Below are positions 1 through 12,716 of a stretch of 64,000 nucleotides of DNA, piece by piece (position 1 is the first letter of the stretch; each line of letters starts with the position of its first letter). The notes under the pieces are model-generated. The model was not told where the DNA came from. It did no database searches and worked only from the letters and a program-made list of their open reading frames with translations. The position numbers and the translations under genes were made by a program. This DNA comes from Marasmius tenuissimus (taxonomy: Eukaryota; Basidiomycota; Agaricomycetes; Agaricales; Marasmiaceae): assembly GCA_029532415.1 (NCBI GenBank), contig JAQOTA010000047.1, forward strand, positions 744,001 through 808,000, written 5' to 3'.

Positions 1-538
1 GGTCCCCGAGAGAATTGTTCACTTCCTCAAAAGTCACCGAAACGGAAGCTAAGTAGCAAAAATAGATCCCCCGGTTAAATTTTGCAGGGGCGGAGATCTT
101 GGGGGTTCGGGACATGATGCAACTTGCAAGAAGTTTCGGAAGGCGCCATGATGCTCAACTCAGAAACCAGAGCCGAATAGTCAATTCCGCAACTTAGCGC
201 ATGTTGAGCTTTATTCAGGAGCGAAGTACTATTGCTTGTAGCAACCCGTATCGAAAGAGAATTCCCATGGCAAGCGGCCCATAAAGTCCGTTACGAGCCC
301 CAAACTCCGGAGCGCTGAACAGGCCTTGATGCTGGGCGGCCAGTGAGTATAATGCAATGAAGTTCAAGACCATCATTTGACTTGAAGGCTCTTCTAATCC
401 TGAGCGTCCCGTTCCTCAAAAGGAAGGAGAATGTTGTTAAAAAGTACTATGAATACAAAGAGGATCGAGGAAGGGAGTAGGTAACGAGACGACGAAGCCA
501 GGAGAGCGACCTGTCATCGCTGTCGACTCTCGAGACTC
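1..538. other. Upstream flank of an off-window 7TM-like array copy plus 3' flank of copy A
   Basis: The first ~340 bases match the sequence just upstream of copy A (from about 2089), for example the shared ggtccccg...acttcctcaaaagtcac stretch. A further array copy (copy 0) should therefore lie left of the window in the same orientation. I see no coding exon here. The sequence from about 340 to 538 is 3' flank of copy A. Confidence 0.55.
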
Positions 539-2015
539 TCAACGATACCGTGTATCCCGTTCTGAAAGACGAGTCTCGACACTATCTGCGGAACACAGGG
601 GGGGCGGATTCGCTTGTGCAATCACAGTCGTGATTGTAGCGACCTTGGCTTCCTCATTACTTTGACCATACAAACATCCATCCATCCCGGTTCCAGCTCG
701 ATAGACGATCCGGGGTTGCCTCGCGAACCGCAGAACGCTCTGAGTCCCCCGACTGATATCAATGGAGGTGAATGTCCGATTGCTTGTGCTCCGGCTTAAT
801 CTTGCAACGCGGAGGATGATTAAGGAGAAAGTCAGCCCCTAATGGAGGCAAAAATGCAATGAACAACGGCTCAGCGGACTGTATATCATGGTACGACTTA
901 CAACAATCGGAGCTGCCTGTTGGTACACTCATGGATTAGATTGCTTGGGTGGCAGAATCAAGAAAAGACGGACCGTGACGAGGGCGATGAGGTGGACACT
1001 ATCTGCCCTCACGACGTTACAGACGACTACGACGATAATGCAGACCAAGTAGAGAGCAGCTACGGAGGAAGCAATGAAATGTTGATCCGGCACATACAAA
1101 AAAGCTTGAAAGATTCGATGTCGCGACTTACCCGACTCTATAATTACTGACATCCATCTCAACCTCAGCGAAGATAAGAGCTTGGTTTCATATCCCGAAC
1201 TGTAAAGTTTGAAAGTGATGAGAGCTATGTCGTGGGCGGATAAGTTGCAACCCTACACCAAGACTGAAGAAGGAGCCAGAGGACGTACCGGTGCACGAGG
1301 CGTTCAGGGCAAGAGTAATAGTGTAAAAAGTGGTGAGAAGTACCGTAGCCCGAGGCGTCCTGGAAGTAAGATCGCTGGCATTGGCAACCAACAACCCCCC
1401 ACTTACTGGAACCAAAATTCAACTGGTGAGCCCAATCAATGTCGCGACTCTGAAGGGATGCTTACTGATGCCGGCGATAGATAGCAAGCAAGGGGTGGCA
1501 GAGACTACTAAACTTCGAGACCAAACGGCAAAGACGCGATAAACCTGGCCAGAGTCGTCAGTCCAACGATTTCCCCCCGAATAGAACTATATTCACAAGG
1601 AAAGTATCGGCAATCATGGTGAGGGAGACATAGGTCCCGTAGCGCAGCTTTAGCAGTTCGGTGGTGATTGCAATCGTGTCATGGTTCCCGCCGATGAATA
1701 ATCCCACCGTGATTCGTATATCTACCGCCAGCGTCTGCAATTGTCATCAGTTCAGCCAGCGCAATGACACCCCTGAAACCTACCAGAGTTATTAGGACGA
1801 ACAGAAGAAGCGTAGTGCTCGTGAGACAGACGAAGACAGAGCCTAGTGCCACTTTTTTGCGCAAAATACGCAAGGTCTGTACAAAAACAGTCAGATATAC
1901 ACCTGTGGCTGAGGAATGAGTACGGACTATTGACTCCGCATTTACCCTCACCGTAGACGATACACTCCAGGAACGTCCCAATGAGACCAGCCTTTGCGAG
2001 GGCGTTCAAGGACAT
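539..2015 (-). CDS. 7TM-like multi-pass membrane protein, array copy A
   Basis: This is a spliced minus-strand gene of an unnamed agaricomycete multi-pass membrane family; no function is known to me. Exons read in order: TM1 (LAKAGLIGTFLECIVYG), then VYLTVFVQTLRILRKK and the TM2 run after it, a TM3 exon ending near MIADTFLVNIVLF, the hallmark VYRVFAVWSRSL exon, a TM5 exon with TTFYTITLALNASCTG, a TM6 exon, and a last TM followed by GLTFSLIILRVARL. The cytosolic tail carries FTSIDISRG and ends SERDTRYR. The start is the Met just before TM1, conserved in all copies. Introns are short GT-AG. Copies B and C follow in the same direction with a period of about 2.05 kb. Divergence in the TM5-TM6 exons means a frame lesion cannot be excluded. 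Confidence 0.6.
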
Positions 2016-2663
2016 ATCGACGTGGATGGGGGTGGACGATATATTGGAGTTCGGGTCAGACTTGGCCAATGGTTTTGTTTCTACATGGTCCCCGCGGGAA
2101 ATGTTTACTTCCTCAAAAGTCACTCAATAAGTAGCAAAAACAGATTGTCCGGCCAATAAATCGCACGGACGTTCTCATAAACTCTGCAGGGGCGGAGAGC
2201 GTCGGGGTTCGGAATATGTTACGTTTCGGAAGACGCCACTGGTGCAGGTTCAATGTTCCACGCTCAACACAGAGTTGAATGGCCGATCCTATTCCCGTCC
2301 CCGTGGCGCCCATTCTTGATGGACCAAGTACGCTCGTTTCTGGCAAGCCTTCTGAAAAGAGAATACCCAGTAAGCGGCCCATGTAAGTCCATTATGGGCT
2401 CTACCTCGGTAGCGCTGAACGCGCCCTCCGGAAGCCAGCCACTTCATCGCAATGAACCCGACCATTGACTGGCGAGTTTCTTTCATTAGCTAGACGGCGC
2501 AATTTTTAGAAGGAAAGAGGGTGTTGTTATAGCCCGCTATGGATACAAAGAGGATCGAGGAAGGTGATAGATAAACTGTCGAGACTCTTGACGTTCCCGT
2601 GTGTCTCGTTTTGAAAGTTGTTACTCGACATCATCCACGACAACAACAGGGCGCCGAACTCAG
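2016..2663. other. Intergenic spacer between copies A and B
   Basis: This is the promoter-side flank of copy A and the 3' flank of copy B. It shares blocks with the spacers at 1-340, 4150-4500 and 6130-6370 (for example gcaggggcggagagcgtcgg here). It is part of the tandem unit. No independent gene is visible. Confidence 0.5.
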
Positions 2664-4056
2664 CTATACGGTCGCGGCCGTGATCTTAGCGACCGTGACC
2701 TTCTCACCACCTTGACTAACCGAATAGGGGTCCATCCTGGTTTCAGTTCCATCGAAAGTCCGGAGCTGCCCCGCAAACTGCAGAACGATACTCTGACTGG
2801 TAGCGATGGAGGTAAATGTCTTGCCTGAGTAAGTCTGGCTCGAGTCCGCGACGCGGACGATAATCAAGGAGAAGGTTAATCCCTAACGAAGACGAAAATG
2901 TGTTAAATGGGGTTGTCAGTAAGCTGTATGCAAGGCGATGACTTACGATAATTGAAGGTGTCTGTTGGTACATTCCCGCGTCAGAAATTGTGAAGCATAC
3001 TCAAGATAGATCACAGGACAGACCGTCGACAAAAGCACGACGTGGACATTATCAACTTTCAGGACGTTACAAACCACGATGGCGATGAGACAGGCCGAGT
3101 AGAGGGCAGCTACACGAGCAGGAAAGTGTTAGATTGCCATGGGATGTACCAGAGAGGAAACTCGACGACTTGAGGTACCTGATTCTATGACAATCACTGA
3201 GGTCCACTTTAACTTCAGTGGAATTGAGAACCCGGTTCGACGTTCCGAAATGTAGAGCTTGGAAGCAATGAGCGCTAGGATAGAGGGTAGATGAGTGGCC
3301 ATCCCCATGCTCGAGAAGAACCTGAAGCGAGTACGTACCAGTGGACAGGACATTCAAGGCCAGAGTGATGCAATAAAAAGTGGTGTAAAGATCCCTGGGT
3401 TCGTTGAACCCACCTTCGCCGCCGACGTTGCTAATCAAGAGCCCACCATTCACTGGAGTCAAGTTTAAATGGTAGATCCTTGATGAGTCAGAAGGGATGC
3501 TTACCGATGCTAGCAGCGGACAGTGAGCAAGGAATGGCAGAAACAATCAGGTTTCGAGACCACACCGCGAATACGCGGTAAGCCTAGCCATAGGACCAGT
3601 TAGACAAATTTCCCCTTCATATACAATATCATTCACCATGAAGATGTCGGCGATGATGGTGAGGACGACATAAGCTCCGTAGGTGAGCTTCGCCAATTCG
3701 GGAGTGATCAGACCGTGCTGAATATTGCCAGTGAGAGCTTGCACTGTGATTCTTGTATCTGTGACCAGTCTCTGTACTCATCATCAGCTGGATTGGAGAG
3801 AGAAGCACCATCAAACTCACTAGGGTTATCAGAGCAAACAAGAGAAGTGTAGTGCTCGCCAGATAGGCGAACACAAAACTTTGCACCATTCTCCTGTGGA
3901 GAATACGCAATGTCTGGAGGAAGAAGGTAAAGTAGAAGCCTATGCCTCGCACAATCAGTCCAAACCATCCCTCTTGCAATGTCTCTTTATCCCACCGTAT
4001 ACGATGCTCTCCAGAAGCATCGCGATGAGACCAGCCTTTGCAGATGGGTCGGACAT
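2664..4056 (-). CDS. 7TM-like multi-pass membrane protein, array copy B
   Basis: This is a paralogue of copies A and C. Visible exons: MSDPSAKAGLIAMLLESIVYG (TM1), YFTFFLQTLRILHRR followed by SFVFAYLASTTLLLFALITLV (TM2), an exon ending LTIIADIFMVNDIV (TM3), AYRVFAVWSRNLIVSAIPCS (TM4), FNEPRDLYTTFYCITLALN (TM5), a KLKWTSVIVIESG exon (TM6), and the last TM leading to LTFSLIIVRVADSSQ. The tail ends TVAKITAATV. All exon-intron positions match copy C. The gene is probably functional, but its role (receptor, transporter or other) cannot be told from sequence. The Met before TM1 was chosen as start because an upstream in-frame extension has no ATG. Confidence 0.7.
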
Positions 4057-4605
4057 GTTGAAGTCGTGGAGGGGGGTATTGGGTGACCGTCTAGAGACTC
4101 GGCCAGCGGTTTTTGTTTCTTCATGATCACCGACAGAAATGTTCACTCCCAAAAGTCACACAAGCCAAAGCTTGGAGGGGTGAAATGGATCGTGCGCACT
4201 GCGGTTGATTCATGCAGGGACAGAGACCGTCGGGGCTCGGAGTAATGGATATTTTGGAAGATGCCGCGGAAACATCAATGTCCCGCGCTAACAGTCCCCG
4301 TCACAGTACGCATATAGACTTCATGAAGCAGGTAATCTCGTCGCACGCCGTCTTGGAAGAGGATGCCCACATTAAGGGGCCCATGTGAATCCGCTATGAA
4401 CCCCTGACTCCGGATTGCTGAACGGTCCACAATGCCAGTCATTTCAGTGCAATGAAGTTGACTATTGACTCGCAAGTTTCTTTTTGTAGCTAGACGTCCC
4501 TATCCTCGAAAGGAAAGAGTGCGTTGTTACAGTCCACTATCAATACAAAGAGGATTAGGGGAAGGTGATGGATAAAGGGACGACAGAGCCAGGCGGGCCT
4601 ACCTG
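4057..4605. other. Intergenic spacer between copies B and C
   Basis: This is tandem-unit spacer homologous to 2016-2663. No gene is seen. Confidence 0.5.
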
Positions 4606-6052
4606 TCATGACTGTTGGGATCGATGATCTCGTGTATCCCGTTCTGAAAGTTGACTTTCAACATCATCCGCGGAAACGCAGGACGCCGAATTCAGCTGTA
4701 CGGTTCTAGCCGTAGTCGCAGCGACCGTGTCCTTCTCACTACTTTGCTCATTCGAATAAGCGCCCATCCCGGGTGCAGCTCCATCGACAGTCTGGGGCTG
4801 CCTTGCAAACTGCAGAACGCTCCCGCGGCTGATATCGATGGAGGTGAATGTCTTGCTCGCGCTCCGGCTCAACCCTGCGATCCGGACAATGATTAAGGAG
4901 AAGGTCAATCCCTGATCCAGGCAAAAATGCAATGAACAACGGATCAGCGGATGGTATACAATGTCATGACTTACGACAATAGGAGGCGTCTGTCGGTACA
5001 TTCTTGGGTCAGATAGTTGTGGGGTAGACTCAAGGCAAGACGGACCATCAACAAAACTATTAGATGTGCATCATCGGCTCTGATCACGTTACAGACGACG
5101 ACGACTACTACACAGGCCGAGTAGAGGGCGGCTACAGGCAAGGTGTCATTTGGCACGAAGGAGACTTTATGATCTGACGTACCTGACTCCACGACAATCA
5201 CCGACGTCCACTTCAGCTTGAGTGAGGTTGAGAGCTTGGTTTGGCGTTCCGAGATGTAAAGCTTGGAGGCAATGAGGACTGAGTTCGAAGGCAGGTGAGT
5301 GACAGTCTCCGCGCCCAGAAAACCTGAGTACGTACCAGTGCAAAGGACGTTTAGAATAAGAGTGATACAGTAATAGGCGGTGAAAAGGCTCCTCGGCTCG
5401 TTGAAGCCATATTTGCCGGTATTGGCTATCAACAACCCACCGCTTACTGGAGCCAAGTTGGATTGTGGATTGGTTGAGAGTCAAAAGGGAGGCTTACTGA
5501 TACCAGCAACCAACAGCAAGCAAGGAACGGCAGAGGCGAGTAGACTTCGAGACCACACCGCGAAGACGCGGTAAATCTAGTCATTGGGGTCAGTTGGGCG
5601 AGTTTTCCTCCTTCAAGCACGATGTAATTCACGATGAAGATGTCGGCAATGGTGGTCAGGGAGACATGAATCCCACAGCTGAGCTTTTCCAGCTCGGGAG
5701 AAGCTGGGATCAGACCAAGCGTTGCAGTGAGCGTTTGTACCGTGATCGTGATGTCTACGATAAGTCTCTGCACCCGACATTAGCTTAGTTTGAACTTGAA
5801 GCGTCTGAAAACTTACCAGAGTTATCAAACCGAACAGGACAAGAGATGTACCCGCCAGGTAGGCAAACACAAAGCCTGGCACCGCTTTTCTGCGGAAAAT
5901 GTGCAACGTCCGGAGAAAAACGGTAAAATATGTGCCTATGGGTGAAGAATAAGTCCAAAATCTTCCTCTCGCGATAGCATTCCCATCTCACCGTATATGA
6001 TGCACTCCAGAGATATTGCGATGAGGCCAGACTTCGCGGATGGGCCGGGCAT
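4606..6052 (-). CDS. 7TM-like multi-pass membrane protein, array copy C
   Basis: This is the clearest array member. In order: MPGPSAKSGLIAISLECIIYG (TM1), an intron of about 57 nt, TYFTVFLRTLHIFRRK and FVFAYLAGTSLVLFGLITLV (TM2), an exon with HVSLTTIADIFIVNYIV (TM3), IYRVFAVWSRSLL...LLLVAGIS (TM4), FNEPRSLFTAYYCITLILN (TM5) joined by splicing to CTGLIASKLYISERQ, KLKWTSVIVVESG joined to ALYSACVVVVVVCNVI (TM6), and GLTFSLIIVRIAGLSRS followed by a Ser/Thr-rich tail with FTSIDISRGSVLQF. All introns have GT-AG ends. The layout matches a large agaricomycete family of seven-pass proteins with a VYR/YxVW motif after TM3. An in-frame extension to 6121 lacks an ATG, so the start is the conserved Met. 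Confidence 0.72.
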
Positions 6053-6937
6053 GTCCAACTCGTCCAAGGGGTAGTTCTGGTTTGGTCGGGATTGGTGACT
6101 CGTCTGGTTTTGTTCCTTCACGACGATCTACGATCTGTGAGGTACAAGTTCACCCCAAAAAGTTATAAAGCCGAAGCTAACAGAGAATACATTGTTCTGT
6201 TGAATTTGCAGGGGCGAGAACTGTGAGGAACATGATGGATTATGGAAGAAGAACTGAAAGGTGCGCAGTGCCCAGGCGCCCAAGTCCCACGTTGGAACTT
6301 GTCGCCGCTAGTGACCAGCGAGTCTCGTTCATAATGCATGGCGAGCCACCTCACGAATTAGAATAGTAAGAAAAGCCGTTGTGCGTCCCTGATTACTGAG
6401 CACTGAGTAATTCCCGATGCCAGATGACAATTGACTGGCAAATTACAGTGTCGGGCCATTCCTCTGCAGCTGTCAGCACCGCGGTATATGTGGCATTGAA
6501 CATGTTCACAATTGATAATAACCGTACGACCGGTCCTCAAGGCTCAAGCATTGAACATTCCTATGTACTGAGCTACGTATTGAATAATTGAAAGGCTGCA
6601 CTCCAAGACAACGACGGGCATCGGAAACTTGAACTAAATGAAGTTAAACGGATATATGCGGCGACCCCCGACTCACACCTACTGGATAGCCAAAGCCTAA
6701 AATCTTCATACCAATAGATATACGACTACTATTGGCACTCGAGTCCGAGCTCACGATGGCTCGTTGAATGACCCACAGCCTGTGAGTACCATCCGCCCTT
6801 GTATATTACCTGTGCGGTAATGGTGGCTCAATCGAGATCCACCGAGCGACAGCGAGAAGCTTTCACGCATCATCCTAGTATTGACTATGTAAAGCTTTGA
6901 CTATGTACAGGCGCGAGGAAACCTACGTTGTGACTTT
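6053..6937. other. Spacer between the 7TM array and MTR4
   Basis: Up to about 6370 it resembles the upstream flank of the other array copies (gcaggggcgagaactgtgag). From there to the MTR4 stop I recognise nothing. It should contain the promoter of copy C and the 3' end of MTR4. Confidence 0.4.
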
Positions 6938-9900
6938 CTAAAGATACAAAGACGAACAAAAAATGACCGAATTGGGCCGCTCAAGCATCTCCGACGCCTT
7001 CTCAAACTTTTGCTGCAATTCACTGTTCCCGATCACTTTGGCCCCCATCGCCATCTGACGAAGGAGCTCCCCCAGGCGACGGAACACCCGGATAAGACTC
7101 CCCTCGAATATACTTTGGCCAGCGAGCTAAATGCGGTGACCACATTGAGATTGATTTGGCCATAACAAGCGTGGAGTCAAATACCTTGCATATCCTAGAG
7201 AAAGATGCTCCTTTACACCACTGCATAACCACTTCCATGAGTTCAGCCTTGAAAGATGAGACGTATTGTTCCTCGTCGACCGATAGCTTCGCCTCCTGCG
7301 AGACTTTAGCTATACGCCGAGCCATCTCTTGCAGAACCCGGAGCGGGGAAGCGAGCTCTTCCTTCAACTTTGTCGGACGCTTTTTCTAGAAGAGACTAAG
7401 TACCATCGAACGCAACGGGAGCAAATCGAAGTAGATACTATACCTTGTCATCCCACACGAAACAGCTCAAAAGCGCTGCACACTGCTCCGGCTCCAACGT
7501 ATTGAAGACCCCATTGAATATCAGCTCCGTTAGCAAAAGCTCGTCTCCGGTACTGATCTCACAAGCCACTCTACCTTTGAGATCCACGATATCGTCGGCA
7601 GTGGTAAAGCCTAATCGTCTGAGTACTCGCTTCCGGCACTTGAGCTCCTCCAACTGCAAGAGGTCTTGGGTCGCTTGTATCTGCTTCTTCAGACTTCGTA
7701 TCCGTTCTTGGATTTCCACCTTTTTCGAGAGCCAACCGAGTAGTTCTCCGAGTCGAGGATTCCTGTGAAGAGGACTTTGAACCATCTGATTTTCCATCGC
7801 CTCGATTTTCTAGTGTCGAGGGTAAAGATTTGTATATCAGCACGCTTTCGAAGCTACGATAGAGAGAAAAAGGGAGCAAAACATACCTGGACGAGGGCTA
7901 TGAACTTGTCGTCCTTGATGCCCATATTCTTGATAGGATCCAGTAACATCACATTCGGATATCGTCGTTGAATTTCCAAAACACTCTTCCAGATCGCCTC
8001 CCTCGCTTGCTCGTGTTGGAGATCCTGCGGAAGATTTACCCGAAACTGGCTGATGCTTTCTATGGCTGAGAGAAGCACGGGTACGACGAGAGGCAATCCT
8101 TTTTTACTCGGTGAACATGGTTGAATGCTCCGTGGGGTGGGCGTGACGTTTACGCGATCTTCGGTTGAGAGAGTTCGACTGGGGATAACGCTCAGGAGAA
8201 CATCGATGATATACTGCTCGTGAGGCGGAAGGTCGCCACCTGGCGGAAACGGTGAACGCTGGGAGGAGCCGTGTCAGCGCTGAATAAATTTTCCATTAGG
8301 ATATGCATGTACCTTGGAGGATTCCCGTTTCTCATAACTAATGACCACTCCCCAACCAAAATCGAGTTTCCCGTGCTTGACCTTGATGAGGCGACCGGGC
8401 TTTAGGTGAGGGAGAGCGTAAGATGGGTGGGTTATGACCAATCTAAAGTCAACGGCCATGCGTTCGAGCTGCTGACGGTATCCGTGGTACTCAATCACCC
8501 GATCCTCGTCGGGTATGCTTATCGAGTTTTTGAGGTTTTCCTCCGCCGTAAGCTCTGTCGGTGGATGTCAGTTACTGCTAAGCCAGACAAATCGTCGAGT
8601 ATAGACGAACCTTCCTCCAGTTTTGGCAACCCCGCATTGTTCTGGAACTGATGGAAACATCTCTCCAGCATGTATTCCGGACTGATACCCTCCACCTTCA
8701 TCAAGTTCATGATCATACTATAACCAAGATGGAAAGCAGAATCCAGCCGATCAGCCTCTCCCTTGATCATGCCCTTCGCAGCTGTGGGTTCCAACTTCTC
8801 GTCGCACATCATGATCACGAGTCCTCTGTCATCAAGACCTCGACGTCCGGCACGCCCGGACATCTGGATGTACTCTCCAGAAGAGAGGTTTCTCTGTTCC
8901 TGTCCATCGAATTTGCGAGTATCCGTAAAGACGACGGTCTTTGCAGGCATGTTGAGACCTATTGAGAAGGTCTCCGTCGCGAAGAGTACTTTGATGAGGC
9001 CCTCCTGGAAGAGAATCTCGATCACTTCTTTGAGAGTCGGTAAGAGTCCGCTGTGATGGACCCCGATACCACGCTTCAAAAGTGGCAGCAGGCTAAGAAT
9101 CTGGGGTAACTGACGGTCTTCGGGTGCAAGGATTTCGATGGCGTTGTTGAAGATATTCGTTACGAGGACTTGTTCATCCCTGGAGTTATACTCGAATCTA
9201 GACATCGCCTTTGCGTTCGCCTTGCATTCGCGTCTACTGAAAGAGAACACGATAACCGGGTTAAAGTTCTTCACCATGATCATCTTCACTATCCTCGAGA
9301 TGTCGGAGGGGCCTACATATGATGAGCATGGTGTTGCGTGTACCCGAGGCCTTGAGTACTCACCTTCCTTCTCTCCGCCCTTTTTCGTCTTTCCCTTCTC
9401 AAGCTTTGCTTTGCCACCTTGAGAATCGGCCGGATCCTCGCCGATTCGTTCTTGCACTTCTCCCATCGCTTTGCTAAAGCCGTCCTCCCGAAATTCACCC
9501 TTTTCATTGACCACAAGGTAAATTCCCTCCCCTCCCTTCGGGAAGAGGTAATGTTGAAGTGGCGTTGGTCGGAAGTTGGTGTAGACGACGTGACAAGGCT
9601 GCTCATGCGACTTACAGATCCACTCGGCGAATTGCATGGCATTGGGGATCGTAGCTGAGAGGAAGACGTATCGGACGGTATGAGGAAGGAGAATGATAGT
9701 TTCTTCCCAGACTACCCCGCGTTCCTTGTCTCGCATGTAGTGAATTTCGTCGAAAACAACCCAGGCAACTTCACGCATGATTTCCGAACCTCGGTAGAGC
9801 ATGGAACGAAGGACCTAATGGTTCACATTCAATCATCGTTACGCATGAGAGCTGGAGGAGAACGCACCTCGGTCGTCATGACCAAACACGTTGCTGAAGG

Positions 9901-10637
9901 GTTGATTGTGACATCTCCAGTCATCAGTCCCACATCGCCAAATTCTGCCAGCATTTCTCGATACTTTTGGTTACTGAGAGCCTATGTGCAGTTATTAGTA
10001 CAGCATCGACCAAGACTTGAAACCTGAAACGCTACCTTGATTGGACTTGTATATATGACTCGCTGTCTCCTTGCCAGACACTGGGCGATTGCGTACTCTG
10101 CGACAACAGTCTTTCCAGCGCTGGTATGCGCAGACACCAGAACGCTCTCGTTGCGCTGTATGGCGGACACTGAAACCTTTTGGAACGGATCGAGCTCAAA
10201 CTTGTACTCTCGATCTGGTTTCGCAGGAGGCACATGTTGCGATATGGGGATGTAATTGTACCCAGGAGGGATTGCGACTTGATGGCGAACCTGCACGAAG
10301 AGTATGCGTGAGCAAAGAAAGAGTGTAAACAACATATTTTGAACTAAACCTGATGCCTAAGCTCCAATCTTGAACCAGCCTCAACACCTCCCTGTAAACC
10401 AGCATTCGCTTCCACCTCCCGCCTTGCTTCTATTTGGAGATCGTCTGTAATCACTGGATTCGCAGGTGAAGCAGCCTTTTTCTTTTGTTTCATTGATGTT
10501 GAAGGGCGACCGTTGTTCAGTTTAGGCCGGGAGAGTTCAGGTTTCCTTTTCTTGACGTTCGAAGCGTCAATGTCGTCGATTTCTATGTCGTCGTTGTCCG
10601 GCGGAGCATTATCGAGAAAGGAGAAAAGGTCGTCCAT
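6938..10637 (-). CDS. MTR4: ATP-dependent RNA helicase Mtr4/Dob1 (SKI2-like, nuclear exosome cofactor)
   Basis: This gene encodes the DExH helicase that unwinds and threads RNA into the nuclear exosome (TRAMP-type complexes; rRNA processing and ncRNA decay). Exon 1 begins [14 protein letters not shown], an acidic tail followed by a KKRK basic stretch. After an intron comes the core: [11 protein letters not shown] (Q-motif region), Walker [32 protein letters not shown] (DEIH box II), FLSATIPN (motif III), [42 protein letters not shown] and [10 protein letters not shown] (motif VI). The rRNA-processing arch and DSHCT domain follow, ending FCSSLYL, close to the ASLYL end known for Mtr4. One intron (about 9311-9361) is a multiple of three and leaves the frame open. 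Introns are short GT-AG. A truncated copy of exon 1 lies at 13414-13562. Confidence 0.95.
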
Positions 10638-11277
10638 GGTGCAAAAGACCGAGAATGAGACCTGAGGACTGAGAGAAAGTACAGATTCTGAGAAGGGTCT
10701 GAGCAAGGATTGATGACAGGACAAGAGTCTTCAAAGAGGGACGCGATCATATGGTCTCCCCGCATGCCCGATATACAGTGACTCAGACTGAGTTAATCGG
10801 TGGCGGACATCTCGCTTCAACGTTTTCAAGATCACATACAGCATGTAAACTCACTAGTGGGGCCTTCAAGCCCTCAAGCTCGCAAGCCGCTCATGAAAGC
10901 AGTTTCTTCAGATCATTAGAACTTGGAAGACTACAACTACTATTTAGTGGTACGTCCATGTCAGATTTTGATCCGTTATCCCTGCAACCAGTTCCAATCA
11001 TCGGAGTGAGCCAGAGCGAGTCCGAGGCTGAGTTAATCGATTACGTTTGGTCTTTGGACACGATGCTAGACTATGAGGGGTATCACCATCTATTCCAATC
11101 CATTCCATCATGCTCGAAACATCCTGGTGGGGCCGCATCAGCGGGAATCGGCCTGGTTCCTTGGTCGTAAGTACCGATGCAGCGTCAAGAGAGTTCATCC
11201 AGACTCTGAGGCCTCCATTCGTGACGACGAACATTGATCCGTCTCTATGTCAGAAAGGTCCTCCAATGGTATAATTT
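10638..11277. other. MTR4 promoter and duplicated intergenic block X1
   Basis: The first ~130 bases upstream of MTR4 recur beside the MTR4 fragment at 13563-13690 (acgcgatcayatggtctcc shared). Bases about 10830-11270 recur at 16640-17110 (ttggaagactacaaact/acaactac and neighbours). No gene is supported. Confidence 0.6.
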
Positions 11278-12716
11278 TCACTTCGTACCACTGCTAACGG
11301 TGAAGTCGGCAGATCTCAACGAATTCGTCCGCGTCTCTTCTAGCTCTGTGAGCACTGAAGACTGTTCTGAGGAACGATGATGTGGAAAACGACGATGGCC
11401 GCTCGTCCTCGCAGTGGACAGTTCGAACGTACGCGTCTCAGAGTCGTAGCTGGTGTCCTCGCTGGAGTCGAGTCGGGTGGATGGCTGTGTCCGTGTCAGC
11501 ACTGTGACTGGGTCCTCTCCGGTGTTGTAACACGACCGGGCATTGGTCGTATCAGGATATGATGTAGTATCGTAGGGCGACTTCCGGCAAGGGAGAAGAC
11601 GGTATACAGCCGTGACCACGACGAGGAGGTTACAGACTATGAGGGATATTGAGGCCTGGGAGGTTTTCAGTGCTCAGGTCACGCCCTGCTGGCGGCCCAG
11701 AGTTCTGGTAAAGTAAGACCAAGGCATACCTGCAAATGTATCGAAAGCACCACGCCGGCGGACTTTGTGAGGATGAATACAACATGTAATATGGATACTG
11801 CGAGGGCCAGAACGGTGCTTGCAAACAGCGTTAAGATGAGGCGCCGTTCGGAAGTAGGGAGGGCAGTTGACCGGAGGAAATAGACGGGTATCGCGACGAG
11901 GAGAACAGATGACACGACATCTCCTGAAAGAGGTAGGTAAATCAATCATTGTTGCATTTAGCGATGTAGTGGTACCCACCAGTAATCTGTAATGCAGCTA
12001 GATAGATTCCCGTGGCTCTTGGGCAAAGATCAATCGCAGACCGAGCTGTGGGGTCATTTTGCAGCTCAAAGGCCCTTGTGCAAAGGCGGGCTTTGAGAAA
12101 TGGGAGAGAGGCACCTGCGAGAAAGCAGAATATCGCCAGGCAGACAGTGGACCTGCGAAGGCGACCTGGTGGGAGGATGCGAGCAATTGAGAGAGAGAGA
12201 GATATTCGAGAACACCTAGAGTTCGAATTTAGCCCCTCGTGAAAGGCTGTGGAGAGGCAAAAGAGCCTTACCAAACTATGGCCGTGTATAAACCCATTGT
12301 GATCAGGGACCAAGTCTTGTAGTGCGTCTTGTACTCATTTGAGTGAAGAGATCGTTGATCTTTTACTGTCGCCAAGACCTCGGATGAGAGAGAAGATATA
12401 TAAAACCTGACAAAGGTACTCACAGAACTTAGTTCCATCCCAATACACCCCTAGGAACACAGCTACGAGCAACATGCTCAGTGCAGCCCACGCATCGTCC
12501 CATGAAAGTCGTCGGATACGAAATCGCCGTATCAAGCGAGCTATTGTGAGGAGAACGGCCAAGGAGGTGAGGGAAGTCGCAAGCGCTTTCCACCCAAGAT
12601 TAGTTCCACAAGCGACTCAAAAGGATCGGAAAGAAGATACCTTGAAAGGACGGACGGTTGTACACGATAAATGTCAGTTGCTGCACGCCTTTCTCGCCCT
12701 GTTTTGGACTTGGCAT
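11278..12716 (-). pseudogene. Fungal rhodopsin-like 7TM protein R1 (probably damaged)
   Basis: This is the first copy of a duplicated gene of the fungal rhodopsin-like 7TM type. The family mark RLxWDDAWAAL is present (IRRLSWDDAWAALSML). From ATG at 12716 (MPSPKQGEKG) the segments are: TM1; the WDDAW exon; an exon read as MGLYTAIVW spliced to CSRISLSLSIARILPPGRL; LAIFCFLAGASLPFLK; an exon with ISIHLQ-type end (GVVLSIHLQ); a 74-nt intron (11656-11729); and the last exon SLIVCNLLVVVTAVYRLL with a Ser/Thr-rich tail ending VSSGTK. The TM1 region (12600-12620) carries a net +1 indel against paralogue R2 that brings a TAA into frame, so R1 is probably a pseudogene although later exons stay open. Orientation matches MTR4. 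Confidence 0.6.

Noticed and set aside
9302..9370. Extra 17-residue insert in the Mtr4 helicase
   Set aside because: The stretch has GT...TAG borders and a length divisible by three; it is better explained as an intron that stays open.
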